Positions 41,887 to 48,924 of a DNA stretch of 64,000 nucleotides are shown one piece after another; position 1 is the stretch's first letter; every line of letters starts with the position of its first letter. Made by a program: the position numbers and the translations under genes. The notes below the pieces were generated by a model that was given only the letters and a program-made list of their open reading frames with translations, was not told where the DNA came from and searched no databases. Origin of the DNA: a virus; IMG/VR virus record IMGVR_UViG_3300009514_000001, positions 158,006-222,005 of that record; one strand, 5' to 3'.

Positions 41887-42924
41887 ATGTCCCGCTTCGC
41901 TCTTCTCGCGCTTTGTCTACTTCTCTCCGGTTGTGCCGAGACCCCGGGATCTCAGTACGCCCGGACCGAAACGTCTGCCGACCACCTTCCCAGCAAAGAC
42001 TCTGAACCCCTCCTGTCAGACGCCGAGGACCTTCCTCAGTGCGGGTTCGAGGCAGACATCCTCGACACGTCCGACACGTCTCCAGAGTGCGAGGAGACAC
42101 TGGCCATCACTGGCAGTGGGTGCGTTGATCTCATCGCCAGACAACATCTGAGCGCGGGTTCTGTCTGCGTCTCCCTCGAAGACGATACGCTCCGGGTCAC
42201 CTTCGAGATGATTGGCGGGTGGACCCTGGACGAGGCACACCTGTGGGTCGGAACCGACATCGGCGACCTCCCCCTGAACCGTGCCGGCAACCCCGTCCCG
42301 GGGCAGTTCCCCTACGCCGCTGAAGGCCACGGCCAGACCTCACTCTCGTTCCTGGCACCCCTCCCCAGAGCAGAGGAATGCCCCTGGGAAGTCCTCATCG
42401 CCGCGCACGCAGCCGTGAACCACCCTGAGAGGCCCTCAGAGACCGCCTGGGGTAACGGAGACGATGTCGGGTCCGGTTGGGCCATGCTGTCCGCCGTAGA
42501 GGTGTCCTGCTCGTGTGAGGAGCCTGAGGAGGACTGCGAGACCGCCTTCGCTATCGGCCAGCAGACCTTCATCAACCTCGGCCTGACGGACAGCCGGTGG
42601 GGTTGGCAAATCGGCCCCCTGGAGGCACCCGCTTCTCACGAGGCCTCTATCTACGCCGGTGCCGGACAGAACGACCTCACTAAGGGAACCCGGGTCGGGA
42701 CCCTCCAGGTGGATTATGACGGAACCAACGTCACGGTCTCCTTTCACGCCCTACCCGACTACGAAATCACGGAGACACACGTCTATATCGGCATTGAGCC
42801 AGTTGAGGTCATCGCCCCCGGACAGTTCCTTTTCGGAGGCGAGGGACAGCCCATCTACACCGTAGGCGGACTGGACGGAGAACCCATCTACGTCGTAGGA
42901 CACGCCGTCGTGTGTTCACAATGA
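41887..42924 (+). CDS. Lipoprotein with two related beta domains (345 aa)
   Basis: ATG 41887 follows GGGGAGGACCTG. A lipoprotein signal (MSRFALLALCLLLSGC) is clear. Two homologous domains follow, about residues 68-205 and 216-344. Each has an IGGWTLDEAHLWVG / LPDYEITETHVYIG strand and a GQFPYAAEG / GQFLFGGEG turn. Each ends with a strand carrying IAAHAAV / VVGHAVV. The second also has WGWQIGPL and IYAGAGQNDL. Such domains occur in secreted bacterial proteins. As a phage gene it is probably a moron that alters the host envelope. It is the first of a two-gene plus-strand unit. Confidence 0.75.
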   Translation: MSRFALLALCLLLSGCAETPGSQYARTETSADHLPSKDSEPLLSDAEDLPQCGFEADILDTSDTSPECEETLAITGSGCVDLIARQHLSAGSVCVSLEDDTLRVTFEMIGGWTLDEAHLWVGTDIGDLPLNRAGNPVPGQFPYAAEGHGQTSLSFLAPLPRAEECPWEVLIAAHAAVNHPERPSETAWGNGDDVGSGWAMLSAVEVSCSCEEPEEDCETAFAIGQQTFINLGLTDSRWGWQIGPLEAPASHEASIYAGAGQNDLTKGTRVGTLQVDYDGTNVTVSFHALPDYEITETHVYIGIEPVEVIAPGQFLFGGEGQPIYTVGGLDGEPIYVVGHAVVCSQ

Positions 42925-43373
42925 AGTGGGTCCTCACATCCCTGTTGGCCCTGATGGTGGCGGCCTGCGCTCCGGCGGAGGTCGCCCCGCCCACGTATGT
43001 CCTCCAAGACCGTATCCCCGTGACCTACGTCTGGGACTCCACGATACCTGGAGAGGCCCAAGCCCGGTGGTCCATCAGGAAGCCGCCGACCATCGCTATC
43101 CACCCGACGAAGTTCCTCAGACAACCCCCCGCCGTCCAACACTTCATCATCCTCCACGAACTAGCCCACCTCGACTTCGTCCTTCGGGGTGTCGGCCAAA
43201 GCGAGTTGGCGGCCGACTGTCAGGCTGTGGTCTGGATGAGGGAGAAGAGCATGATGTCTTCCTCGGGACTGGCGGAAGTCATCTGGTTCCTTCAGAACCT
43301 GGGACCGTCGGACGTCCACCCGCCAGGGGTCGAGAGGGCGAACAACGCCCTCTCGTGCCTTCTGGAGAACTAG
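42921..43373 (+). CDS. Lipoprotein with HExxH metallopeptidase-like motif (150 aa)
   Basis: ATG 42921 overlaps the upstream TGA (ATGA), showing coupled translation. The N-terminus is a lipoprotein signal (MKWVLTSLLALMVAAC). The core contains FIILHELAHLDFVL, an HExxH zinc site, followed about 20 residues later by ELAADCQAVVWM, which could give the third ligand. It may be a small membrane-anchored zinc peptidase acting on the host envelope. Its stop shares CTAG with the convergent minus gene. Activity not proven. Confidence 0.7.
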   Translation: MKWVLTSLLALMVAACAPAEVAPPTYVLQDRIPVTYVWDSTIPGEAQARWSIRKPPTIAIHPTKFLRQPPAVQHFIILHELAHLDFVLRGVGQSELAADCQAVVWMREKSMMSSSGLAEVIWFLQNLGPSDVHPPGVERANNALSCLLEN

Positions 43374-44266
43374 ACCTTCACCCTCTTGGCCACGCCCGCC
43401 TTTCCGTACTTGAACACACGCAAATGGCACTTGGCCTTATAGTCCTTGGGCAAGTCATCCGCGAACCCCTTGAACTTCACCTTTCCCGGTACCAGGTAGA
43501 GGTTCAGGCTCAGATCTTCCAGGTTGAGGACCATGAGGGATGTCGTACTCATGTTGTCCGTGTCACGGACGATGTTGTAGGGGTCGTCGGGGTTCTTGAG
43601 AGAAGGCTTGCGTAGGGCGTCAGCAATAGTCTTAGGCTTCGAGAGGGAACTAAGACCCCTCACGGCCCTGTCATGGCGTTCCACAGAGGAGCGGTGGTCA
43701 TCCCCTTTGGTGTAGCCAGCATCAGGATAGGAGAACCCATGGTTGGTGCGCACCCAGGTTTTACCCTTCGGAACCCTCTTGATGACCGCCTCGTGCTTAC
43801 GAGTCATCTCGATGCTGACCGTGGAGGAGGAGTCACTTAGAAACGTATGACCCTTTATCCCTCCCTTGAATGTCAGAAGGGACTCCTGAGCCTGGGCTAG
43901 GGTCTTCTTCCCCAGAGCGCGGAAGATGCGAGGACCGTCCTTCGACTTCTTCTTCTTCTCGGACTTCGCAATTTCCTTCTCAGCCTCATCCCGACCGACC
44001 TGGAGAGCAGAGTTCACGATGCCAATACCGTATTCGTTCAGACCCTCGACCCAGCCGGTCAACACGTCCTCCAGGTAGAGAACCTCAACCCCGCCCACGA
44101 GGGTATGGACCACCCGCACCTCCGGAACATAGTTGCGATCTCTGGTCTTCACCAAACACCGCTCTCCGCCCCAGACCCCCGCGGCCACCACACATGAAGT
44201 GCGTATCCCGAACAGGCTCCGCACATATGCCGCCGCCACACGGCGGGCGATACTCCACCGATCCAC
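43370..44266 (-). CDS. Ntn-hydrolase-like protein (298 aa)
   Basis: GTG 44266 has GGGGGTGAA upstream. The region around residues 22-90 (RTSCVVAAGVWGGERCLVKT, RDRNY, DVLTGWVEGLNEYGIGI) resembles Ntn hydrolases of the C45/C59 type: a nucleophilic Cys (C25), an RDR/N motif and a WVEGLNEYGI segment. Those enzymes gain an N-terminal Cys by self-cleavage and hydrolyse amide bonds. A Lys/Glu-rich stretch (KSEKKKKSKDG) follows at about 105. Near structural genes it could be a maturation peptidase, but acyltransferase or amidase activity on small molecules is equally possible. Confidence 0.55.
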   Translation of the reverse strand: MDRWSIARRVAAAYVRSLFGIRTSCVVAAGVWGGERCLVKTRDRNYVPEVRVVHTLVGGVEVLYLEDVLTGWVEGLNEYGIGIVNSALQVGRDEAEKEIAKSEKKKKSKDGPRIFRALGKKTLAQAQESLLTFKGGIKGHTFLSDSSSTVSIEMTRKHEAVIKRVPKGKTWVRTNHGFSYPDAGYTKGDDHRSSVERHDRAVRGLSSLSKPKTIADALRKPSLKNPDDPYNIVRDTDNMSTTSLMVLNLEDLSLNLYLVPGKVKFKGFADDLPKDYKAKCHLRVFKYGKAGVAKRVKV

Positions 44267-44308
44267 TTCACCCCCAGGAAGGTCGACCGGACCTTCTACC
44301 TGGAGTGT

Positions 44309-44596
44309 TCATAGACAACTCACCGAGAGGCCAGCCTCCAGGAAGCCCCAGACATGCCATCCACATCCGGGCCGGGGACACAGGATTGAGGCGTTGATCT
44401 CCCCATTGTCCTCGATGGTGTAGTTGCGCAGGTCCTCGGCATGTTTGCCACACCCACCACAGATGAGGTGGACTCCCTCGTGGTGATTGGAGTCGTCGCT
44501 GTAGAACTAATGCATGAGGGCGACAGAGGGGCGCTCCGCCTCAACGGCCCTGTCGTAGTCGGTGAAGAACTCGGCGTGGAGAGCCTTCGAGACCAT
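44309..44596 (-). pseudogene. Zinc-ribbon gene with in-frame amber codon
   Basis: ATG 44596 opens a frame of 29 codons to TAG (44509-44507). The same frame then continues 65 codons to TGA at 44309 with no other start. The second part carries LICGGCGKHAEDLRNYTIED and CPRPGCGWHVWGFLEAGL, a clear zinc ribbon. Either the gene is inactivated, the TAG is read through or recoded, or the sequence has an error there. Confidence 0.5.
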
Positions 44597-44646
44597 CCGC
44601 TTATGGGTTTCGGAAGGCAGCACGCACACAGGAGGACCTGAGAGGC

Positions 44647-44700
44647 TCAGAGAATGTCGCCCTTGAACTCACGGCCGCAGTGGGGGCAGGTGATTGGCAT
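44647..44700 (-). CDS. 17-residue zinc-knuckle microprotein
   Basis: ATG 44700 is preceded by GGAGGACACC at good spacing and encodes MPITCPHCGREFKGDIL, then TGA. CPHC is half a zinc ribbon; a dimer could bind one zinc ion. It is short but has the best ribosome site in the region. Confidence 0.4.
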   Translation of the reverse strand: MPITCPHCGREFKGDIL

Positions 44701-44711
44701 GGTGTCCTCCG

Positions 44712-44797
44712 TCGTTGATGACGAGAGAACCATACCAGAAGGGACACGGACAGGCAAAAGATTGTGTAAGTATTTAGAATAGTTAAGAAAAACCGCC
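44712..44797 (-). promoter_or_regulatory. AT-rich spacer, possible promoter
   Basis: Directly after the C-terminal fragment gene the minus strand reads through a strongly AT-rich stretch (TTTTTCTTAACTATTCTAAA, TACTTACACAATCTTTTG) unlike the GC-rich surroundings. It precedes the microprotein start and may hold a promoter, but no box pair fits well. Confidence 0.3.
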
Positions 44798-45430
44798 CTA
44801 CAAAAACGACCTAGGACTCAACACGCCCCGACCGACAGCGGGGCCGAAACTCGACCGGATTCCGATGCCAAATCGAGGCTGTTGGAGTCCTCGGAGGAGC
44901 TTCGTGGTCTGAATCTTGACCTCGGTGGCGCCCTTCTCGAAGTGAGCCTCGGCCTGATTCTTCAGGCTCTGGTACTTGGAAGATTTCTCTATGTCGAGAC
45001 TGATACCGCCAATGGAATATGAGTTGTGGGCCACCACACCATTGGTCAGCACAAAGTTCTGGTCCCCCGGCACACACAGGTCATAGGTATGCTCCTGAGG
45101 CTCCAAACGCTCGACGGAGGCCACCTCCACCTCCCGAAGAGTCCCGTCAAACACCACAGCCAAAGGCATTCCAGGTTCGATGCTGGACCCCTCAACCGCA
45201 ACCAGGCAGTCCCCTTGACGCAAAAAGAGGCTGTGGTCCTCCGTGCAGACTACCGAGAGACCCCCTACCAGGGCCACACACACCATCTCTTTGTGGTCTG
45301 TTTGATGCTCCATCACATCTGACACCACAGACTCAGAGACCTCTCCCGTTTCCGGGGAAACGGACCTCACCTTCAGAGTTCCCGCCAGGAACTCCTCTCG
45401 AATAGCCCTTGCAAGGTCTTGGTCAATCAT
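44798..45430 (-). CDS. Fractured structural gene, piece 3: split-intein C-half 2 plus C-extein (210 aa)
   Basis: ATG 45430 overlaps the TGA of the endonuclease gene (ATGA) and has GGAGGAGAGG upstream. Residues 1-136 are an intein C-part: block B GGLSVVCTEDHSLFL, block F-like EPQEHTYDLCVPGDQNFVLT and the end NGVVAHN, followed by Ser137. Residues 137-210 (SYSIGGISLDIEKSSKYQSL, LLRGLQQPRFGIGIRSSFGP) are the C-terminal extein of a phage structural protein. It must be joined to the middle piece (46373-47146) whose extein ends NWVADEF. The joined sequence ADEF-SYSIGG reads as a continuous conserved motif. Confidence 0.88.
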   Translation of the reverse strand: MIDQDLARAIREEFLAGTLKVRSVSPETGEVSESVVSDVMEHQTDHKEMVCVALVGGLSVVCTEDHSLFLRQGDCLVAVEGSSIEPGMPLAVVFDGTLREVEVASVERLEPQEHTYDLCVPGDQNFVLTNGVVAHNSYSIGGISLDIEKSSKYQSLKNQAEAHFEKGATEVKIQTTKLLRGLQQPRFGIGIRSSFGPAVGRGVLSPRSFL

Positions 45431-46383
45431 CGCCTCTCCTCCACCGCTCGCCGCACCCGAGAGATACATCCCTGGAGATCATTTTTCACCGCATGTCCAG
45501 GGAGGCGGACAACCGCCCACCCTCGTCTTGTCAAGTAGGTCTTGCTTTTGTCCAAACGTTGTGTGTCTGGACGCCCATCAAAACCACACTCGACACACCC
45601 GTGCCAATAGCAACCATCGACTTCGACGGCGATCTTCAACTCCGGGTGTGCCTCATCTAGGTGGTAGTACCCCACCTCATATTCTGTTTGGAACCCGACC
45701 AGGCCGCTCTGCTCCAGCGCCCGGGTAACCTCTCGGTGGAGCCTCGTATGTTTCTTCGTGAGGTGTCTACGAGCATTCAGAGCGAGTGCGAGGGACTTCT
45801 CCCTGTTGTCCCTGTGCCACCTCTCCACCTGCCCTCGCAAAGGACCTTCTGCCCAACGCTTTCTCGTTTCCTCTCCTCTCTGAACCCTCTGTTCGGGGTC
45901 CTGATTGAGCTGGCGAAGATGAGCAGCGGCTTGTTCCTTGTACCCCGAGGCGTGTAGGAGAAGAGAGCTTTCCGAAATCCTCTCCCTCGTCTTTTCCCCC
46001 GCCGGAGTCTGGAACCTTTTCTTCAGGGTCTCTGACTGAGCTTCTCTCTGAGCAGGCGACTTTGCCTTGTTACTCTGACACAGCCCAGAAAGTACGCGAA
46101 CCTCCTGGTGGTTCTTTCGATAGTCCTCCAGAGACTTCCCGGAACATGCTCGCAAATGCCTAGTCGTCACCTGCGCTAGGAAAGCCCCACACTCCAAACA
46201 GACGACATAGTGTTCCCCCTCCACCAAGTTGCTCAGGGTAGAGGGGTCAATCTTACGTCGAAGAGGGGAGGAGGCATTCGGAAAGAAGGACAAAACACCC
46301 CGGCCCAAGAGGGTCGCCAGGGCTCTTTGATTGAACCCAAAACGCAACATTACCTGACGTTGGGAGAGACCCTTAGCGGACAT
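45427..46383 (-). CDS. Free-standing Vsr/EDxHD-type homing endonuclease between intein halves (318 aa)
   Basis: ATG 46383 lies inside the last codons of the intein N-half frame, with AGGGTGG upstream. Residues 1-40 carry a helix-turn-helix-like segment (RQVMLRFGFNQRALATLLG). Near 60-95 is a Ros-like zinc finger (YVVCLECGAFLAQVTTRHLR, ACSG, LEDYRKNH). The C-terminal 90 residues are a nuclease core (YEVGYYHLDEAHPELKIAVE, VDGCYWHGC, GWAVVRLPGHAVKND) of the Vsr-related family to which the phage enzyme I-Bth0305I belongs. It probably spreads the split intein insertion site. Confidence 0.82.
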   Translation of the reverse strand: MSAKGLSQRQVMLRFGFNQRALATLLGRGVLSFFPNASSPLRRKIDPSTLSNLVEGEHYVVCLECGAFLAQVTTRHLRACSGKSLEDYRKNHQEVRVLSGLCQSNKAKSPAQREAQSETLKKRFQTPAGEKTRERISESSLLLHASGYKEQAAAHLRQLNQDPEQRVQRGEETRKRWAEGPLRGQVERWHRDNREKSLALALNARRHLTKKHTRLHREVTRALEQSGLVGFQTEYEVGYYHLDEAHPELKIAVEVDGCYWHGCVECGFDGRPDTQRLDKSKTYLTRRGWAVVRLPGHAVKNDLQGCISRVRRAVEERR

Positions 46384-47146
46384 CGTGCACCACCCTATGC
46401 AAGACCGAAATGGGGAGATCAAACTCCCTGCCATCGGAAAGGATAACACGAACCAACGTATCCCCGGACACTGAAAACTCGTCAGCGACCCAGTTCGTCG
46501 CGAGGGCGAACATGGCGTAGACGATGGCGCCCCAGACGATGAAGGGCTTCCAGGTCGACTTCTGCTGGATGAGGATGTCGAGGTTGCACAGACCTTCCGT
46601 CTCTGGGGGGAAGGCGTTCCACCAGGCCAGGGCCATCTCCAAGTAGCAGAGCAGCTCCTCGTCGGTCCAAATCTGTCCGAAGACCCGATTGAAGGCGCCG
46701 ATTCGACCCTCATGCTCCGGGGGGCGGAAGTGGTAGTTCCGGTCGGGACTATTGCTGACGACCACGCCCGAGACTAGCAACTGGAAGTTGTGCCAACCGT
46801 CCACCGTCATATCGTACATGTATCGTCGCGAAGGGAGTTGGCGCTTATTGAGGACAGGAACTGTAGTGGAACAGCCAGCCTTCACGCCGAGCACCTCCTG
46901 TCCCACCTCCAAGCGCTCACACTCCACCTTCTCCGTGGGGGACACAAAGACCCTGTGACCTCCAGTAAGGACCATCACTCCGCCGTCAGTTTCCACTTCC
47001 CAGATAGATTCTTGAGGCACTTCGGCACGACTGACCTCTTGTACAGTACGCCACTCCGTCTCGCCCTCAGGGGAGACGGAGAGGGTGCGTAGGTGCCCTT
47101 TATGGAAAGCCTCACGAATCTTTTTCTTGGCTAGATCAGACAACAT
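46373..47146 (-). CDS. Fractured structural gene, piece 2: intein C-half 1, middle extein, intein N-half 2 (257 aa)
   Basis: ATG 47146 (GAGGAGGACC upstream) lies within the last codons of the upstream endonuclease gene. Residues 1-132 are intein C-half 1 (block B VMVLTGGHRVFV, block F MYDMTVDGWHNFQLL, end VVVSN then Ser133). Residues 133-224 are the middle extein (SPDRNYHFRPPEHEGRIGAF, GQIWTDEELLCYLEMALAWW, TNWVADEF). Residues 225-257 are intein N-half 2, starting with Ser (SVSGDTLVRVILSDGREFDL). The polypeptide thus needs splicing at both ends. The penultimate residue of C-half 1 is Ser instead of His, a known but less common variant. Confidence 0.88.
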   Translation of the reverse strand: MLSDLAKKKIREAFHKGHLRTLSVSPEGETEWRTVQEVSRAEVPQESIWEVETDGGVMVLTGGHRVFVSPTEKVECERLEVGQEVLGVKAGCSTTVPVLNKRQLPSRRYMYDMTVDGWHNFQLLVSGVVVSNSPDRNYHFRPPEHEGRIGAFNRVFGQIWTDEELLCYLEMALAWWNAFPPETEGLCNLDILIQQKSTWKPFIVWGAIVYAMFALATNWVADEFSVSGDTLVRVILSDGREFDLPISVLHRVVHDVR

Positions 47147-48035
47147 CGAACAGGTCCTCCTCTGTCCACACGAAGAACAACCACCCCCTCTTGGACGCCT
47201 CCCTATGGGCTCTATCCAACCTTCTTCGGACTTCGCTCTCGACGGGCATCTGGAGCGTCCAGGCGGCTTTTACTTCAACCAGAGCTGTCGCCCCGTCCAA
47301 ATAGGTGACAACAAAGTCCGGCAATATCCAACTACGGTCATCCAAGACGAGGCGTTTCTCGTACTCAAAGGAAACCACCTTGAAATCCGATTCCAGCTTC
47401 TCCACGGCGGCCTTCTCATAGGTGCTACGTACCCAGAACTCCTTCCTCTCACACTTCCCGGAAACTACCCTGGACCCTTTGCCCCGTATCCACTTTGCCG
47501 GGTCCTCTGCGATCCTCTTCGCCTGTTCCCGAGAACGTCGGACTCTCTCCTCCTGGCTTCTGTGGAATTCGAGGAGAGGGTCTCTATACGAGGGGTCCTT
47601 CCACAGACGACGAAATCTGTCTGAAATTCCCTGCCGTCTCTCGGGGGTAAAGGAGGCTCGGAGGCTGTCAATCTCTTCCGAGGACCTGATCCTCCCTCTC
47701 AGGCTATCAAAAACACCGTCTTGCCACATCTTTTCGAGTTGTCCGGGACGTTTCTTTCCCTTCCATTGCGCCCCAAGATGACGGCCGGCCTCGCGTCGTC
47801 GATCCATTGCTGCCTCGCACCTAACAGCCTTCGTCAACCGATGAATGCCTGCGATAGACAAGCCCGTAATTTGACTCATTTCCCCCCATGACTTACCCGA
47901 TTCATGGAGGAAGGTGACAATCCGAGACCTTTTCTCTCGAACCCCTTTGGGAGGTCTTCCCTTCTTAGAGAAAATCTCCCAAGAGAGACCCTCTTGTTCG
48001 AACAGAGAAGCCAATTCCGGATGGACACTACCCAC
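47136..48035 (-). CDS. Free-standing PD-(D/E)XK endonuclease between intein halves (299 aa)
   Basis: I choose GTG 48035, six bases after GGGAGG and overlapping the stop of the N-half gene (GTGGGTAG). The N-terminal part has a helix-turn-helix (SWGEMSQITGLSIAGIHRLT), followed by basic helices. The C-terminal part carries SILPDFVV-like and EVK residues: WILPDFVVTYLDGATALVEV then KAAW, a PD-(D/E)XK nuclease core, with an upstream YEKAAVEKL helix. It differs in family from the other free-standing endonuclease of the same gene, so the two breaks arose separately. Confidence 0.8.
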   Translation of the reverse strand: MGSVHPELASLFEQEGLSWEIFSKKGRPPKGVREKRSRIVTFLHESGKSWGEMSQITGLSIAGIHRLTKAVRCEAAMDRRREAGRHLGAQWKGKKRPGQLEKMWQDGVFDSLRGRIRSSEEIDSLRASFTPERRQGISDRFRRLWKDPSYRDPLLEFHRSQEERVRRSREQAKRIAEDPAKWIRGKGSRVVSGKCERKEFWVRSTYEKAAVEKLESDFKVVSFEYEKRLVLDDRSWILPDFVVTYLDGATALVEVKAAWTLQMPVESEVRRRLDRAHREASKRGWLFFVWTEEDLFDVV

Positions 48036-48519
48036 GAAGAACCTCCCACAGGTCTCCCATGCGAACATCCATGAGAGTCCCGTCTACATCTAGTCGTACC
48101 AACTCTTCCTCCCCGACACAGTGATCTCTGAGTAGGAGGCGGAGCTTGTTGACGCAGTCCTGTTGGGCTCCTGTCAAGGTGGCGACGCTGATTCCCTTGG
48201 AGATGACCTGGAAGTCCATGACCACTTCCTGAGACGCCTCTCCCGGGTTGAGCGTGAACGTCCACCGGATACGGTAGTCCCCCGCGACTGCGCTCGGGGG
48301 GACGAACAGGGCTGCGTAGTACTCCCCGATGACCGGGTTGACCGGCTTGCGGGGAACTCCCGGGGGGATTGGCACTTCCGTCTGTGGAGGGCCGGGGTCC
48401 AGGTAGAACAGCTCGTAGCTGATCTCGAACACATTGGTCGGACAGCCGTTGGCATCTTGGAAGAAGATACACAGGTCGCCCCGCTGGACTTCCTGACCTG
48501 GTGTGAACTGGATGGCCAT
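48028..48519 (-). CDS. Fractured structural gene, piece 1: N-extein plus intein N-half 1 (163 aa)
   Basis: ATG 48519 starts the N-terminal extein, residues 1-133: a beta-sandwich-like start (TPGQEVQRGDLCIFFQDANG, DYRIRWTFTL) and a linker DCVNKLRLLLRDH. Residues 134-163 (CVGEEELVRLDVDGTLMDVR) are a 30-residue intein N-half starting with Cys1. Splicing to piece 2 gives RDH-SPDRNYHFRPP. With piece 3 the mature protein has 299 residues. The three coding pieces and two endonuclease genes overlap end to end, so all five are translated from one message. Confidence 0.88.
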   Translation of the reverse strand: MAIQFTPGQEVQRGDLCIFFQDANGCPTNVFEISYELFYLDPGPPQTEVPIPPGVPRKPVNPVIGEYYAALFVPPSAVAGDYRIRWTFTLNPGEASQEVVMDFQVISKGISVATLTGAQQDCVNKLRLLLRDHCVGEEELVRLDVDGTLMDVRMGDLWEVLRG

Positions 48520-48530
48520 GGGCGGTTATC

Positions 48531-48785
48531 TCAGGAAGCCATCGCCATCGACTTGAGGTCTCGAACGGCGTGGGCGTAGGTTTTGGGCCTGAAGCTGACG
48601 GCCGTATCGGCGAAGTAGGTCCGCCTCAAATCCTCGACGATGGGGCTATTCTCGAACACGAAGAACTTCCGGTGGCGACTGTTGGGGTCCTTCTCGACGT
48701 CGACTAGCTTGACGCCAGAGGCCTGGAGGAAAGCCGCCAGGTAGAGGTCGCTGATTTTGGTCGTCATCTGCTGACTCTTGCGCAT
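48531..48785 (-). CDS. Small protein resembling DUF5659 phage proteins (84 aa)
   Basis: ATG 48785 follows AAGGAGACAGATAG; an ATG six codons later is an alternative. The sequence (SDLYLAAFLQASGVKLVDVE, FFVFEN, AHAVRDLKSM) matches the pattern of small phage proteins with an ISDLYLAA start and an RDLK end. Function unknown. It is 11 nt upstream of the fractured gene. Confidence 0.6.
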   Translation of the reverse strand: MRKSQQMTTKISDLYLAAFLQASGVKLVDVEKDPNSRHRKFFVFENSPIVEDLRRTYFADTAVSFRPKTYAHAVRDLKSMAMAS

Positions 48786-48924
48786 CTATCTGTCTCCTTT
48801 CATCTTGGAAGGCACCCCTAAAGGGGCTTACCAGGGCCCTGGTATAGCCACCATACTGCGAACCCCCGGCCAGGAGGGTTCCTGTCGGGGGTTCCGCGGA
48901 GCACTAGGCTTGTCGTGTCAGTCC

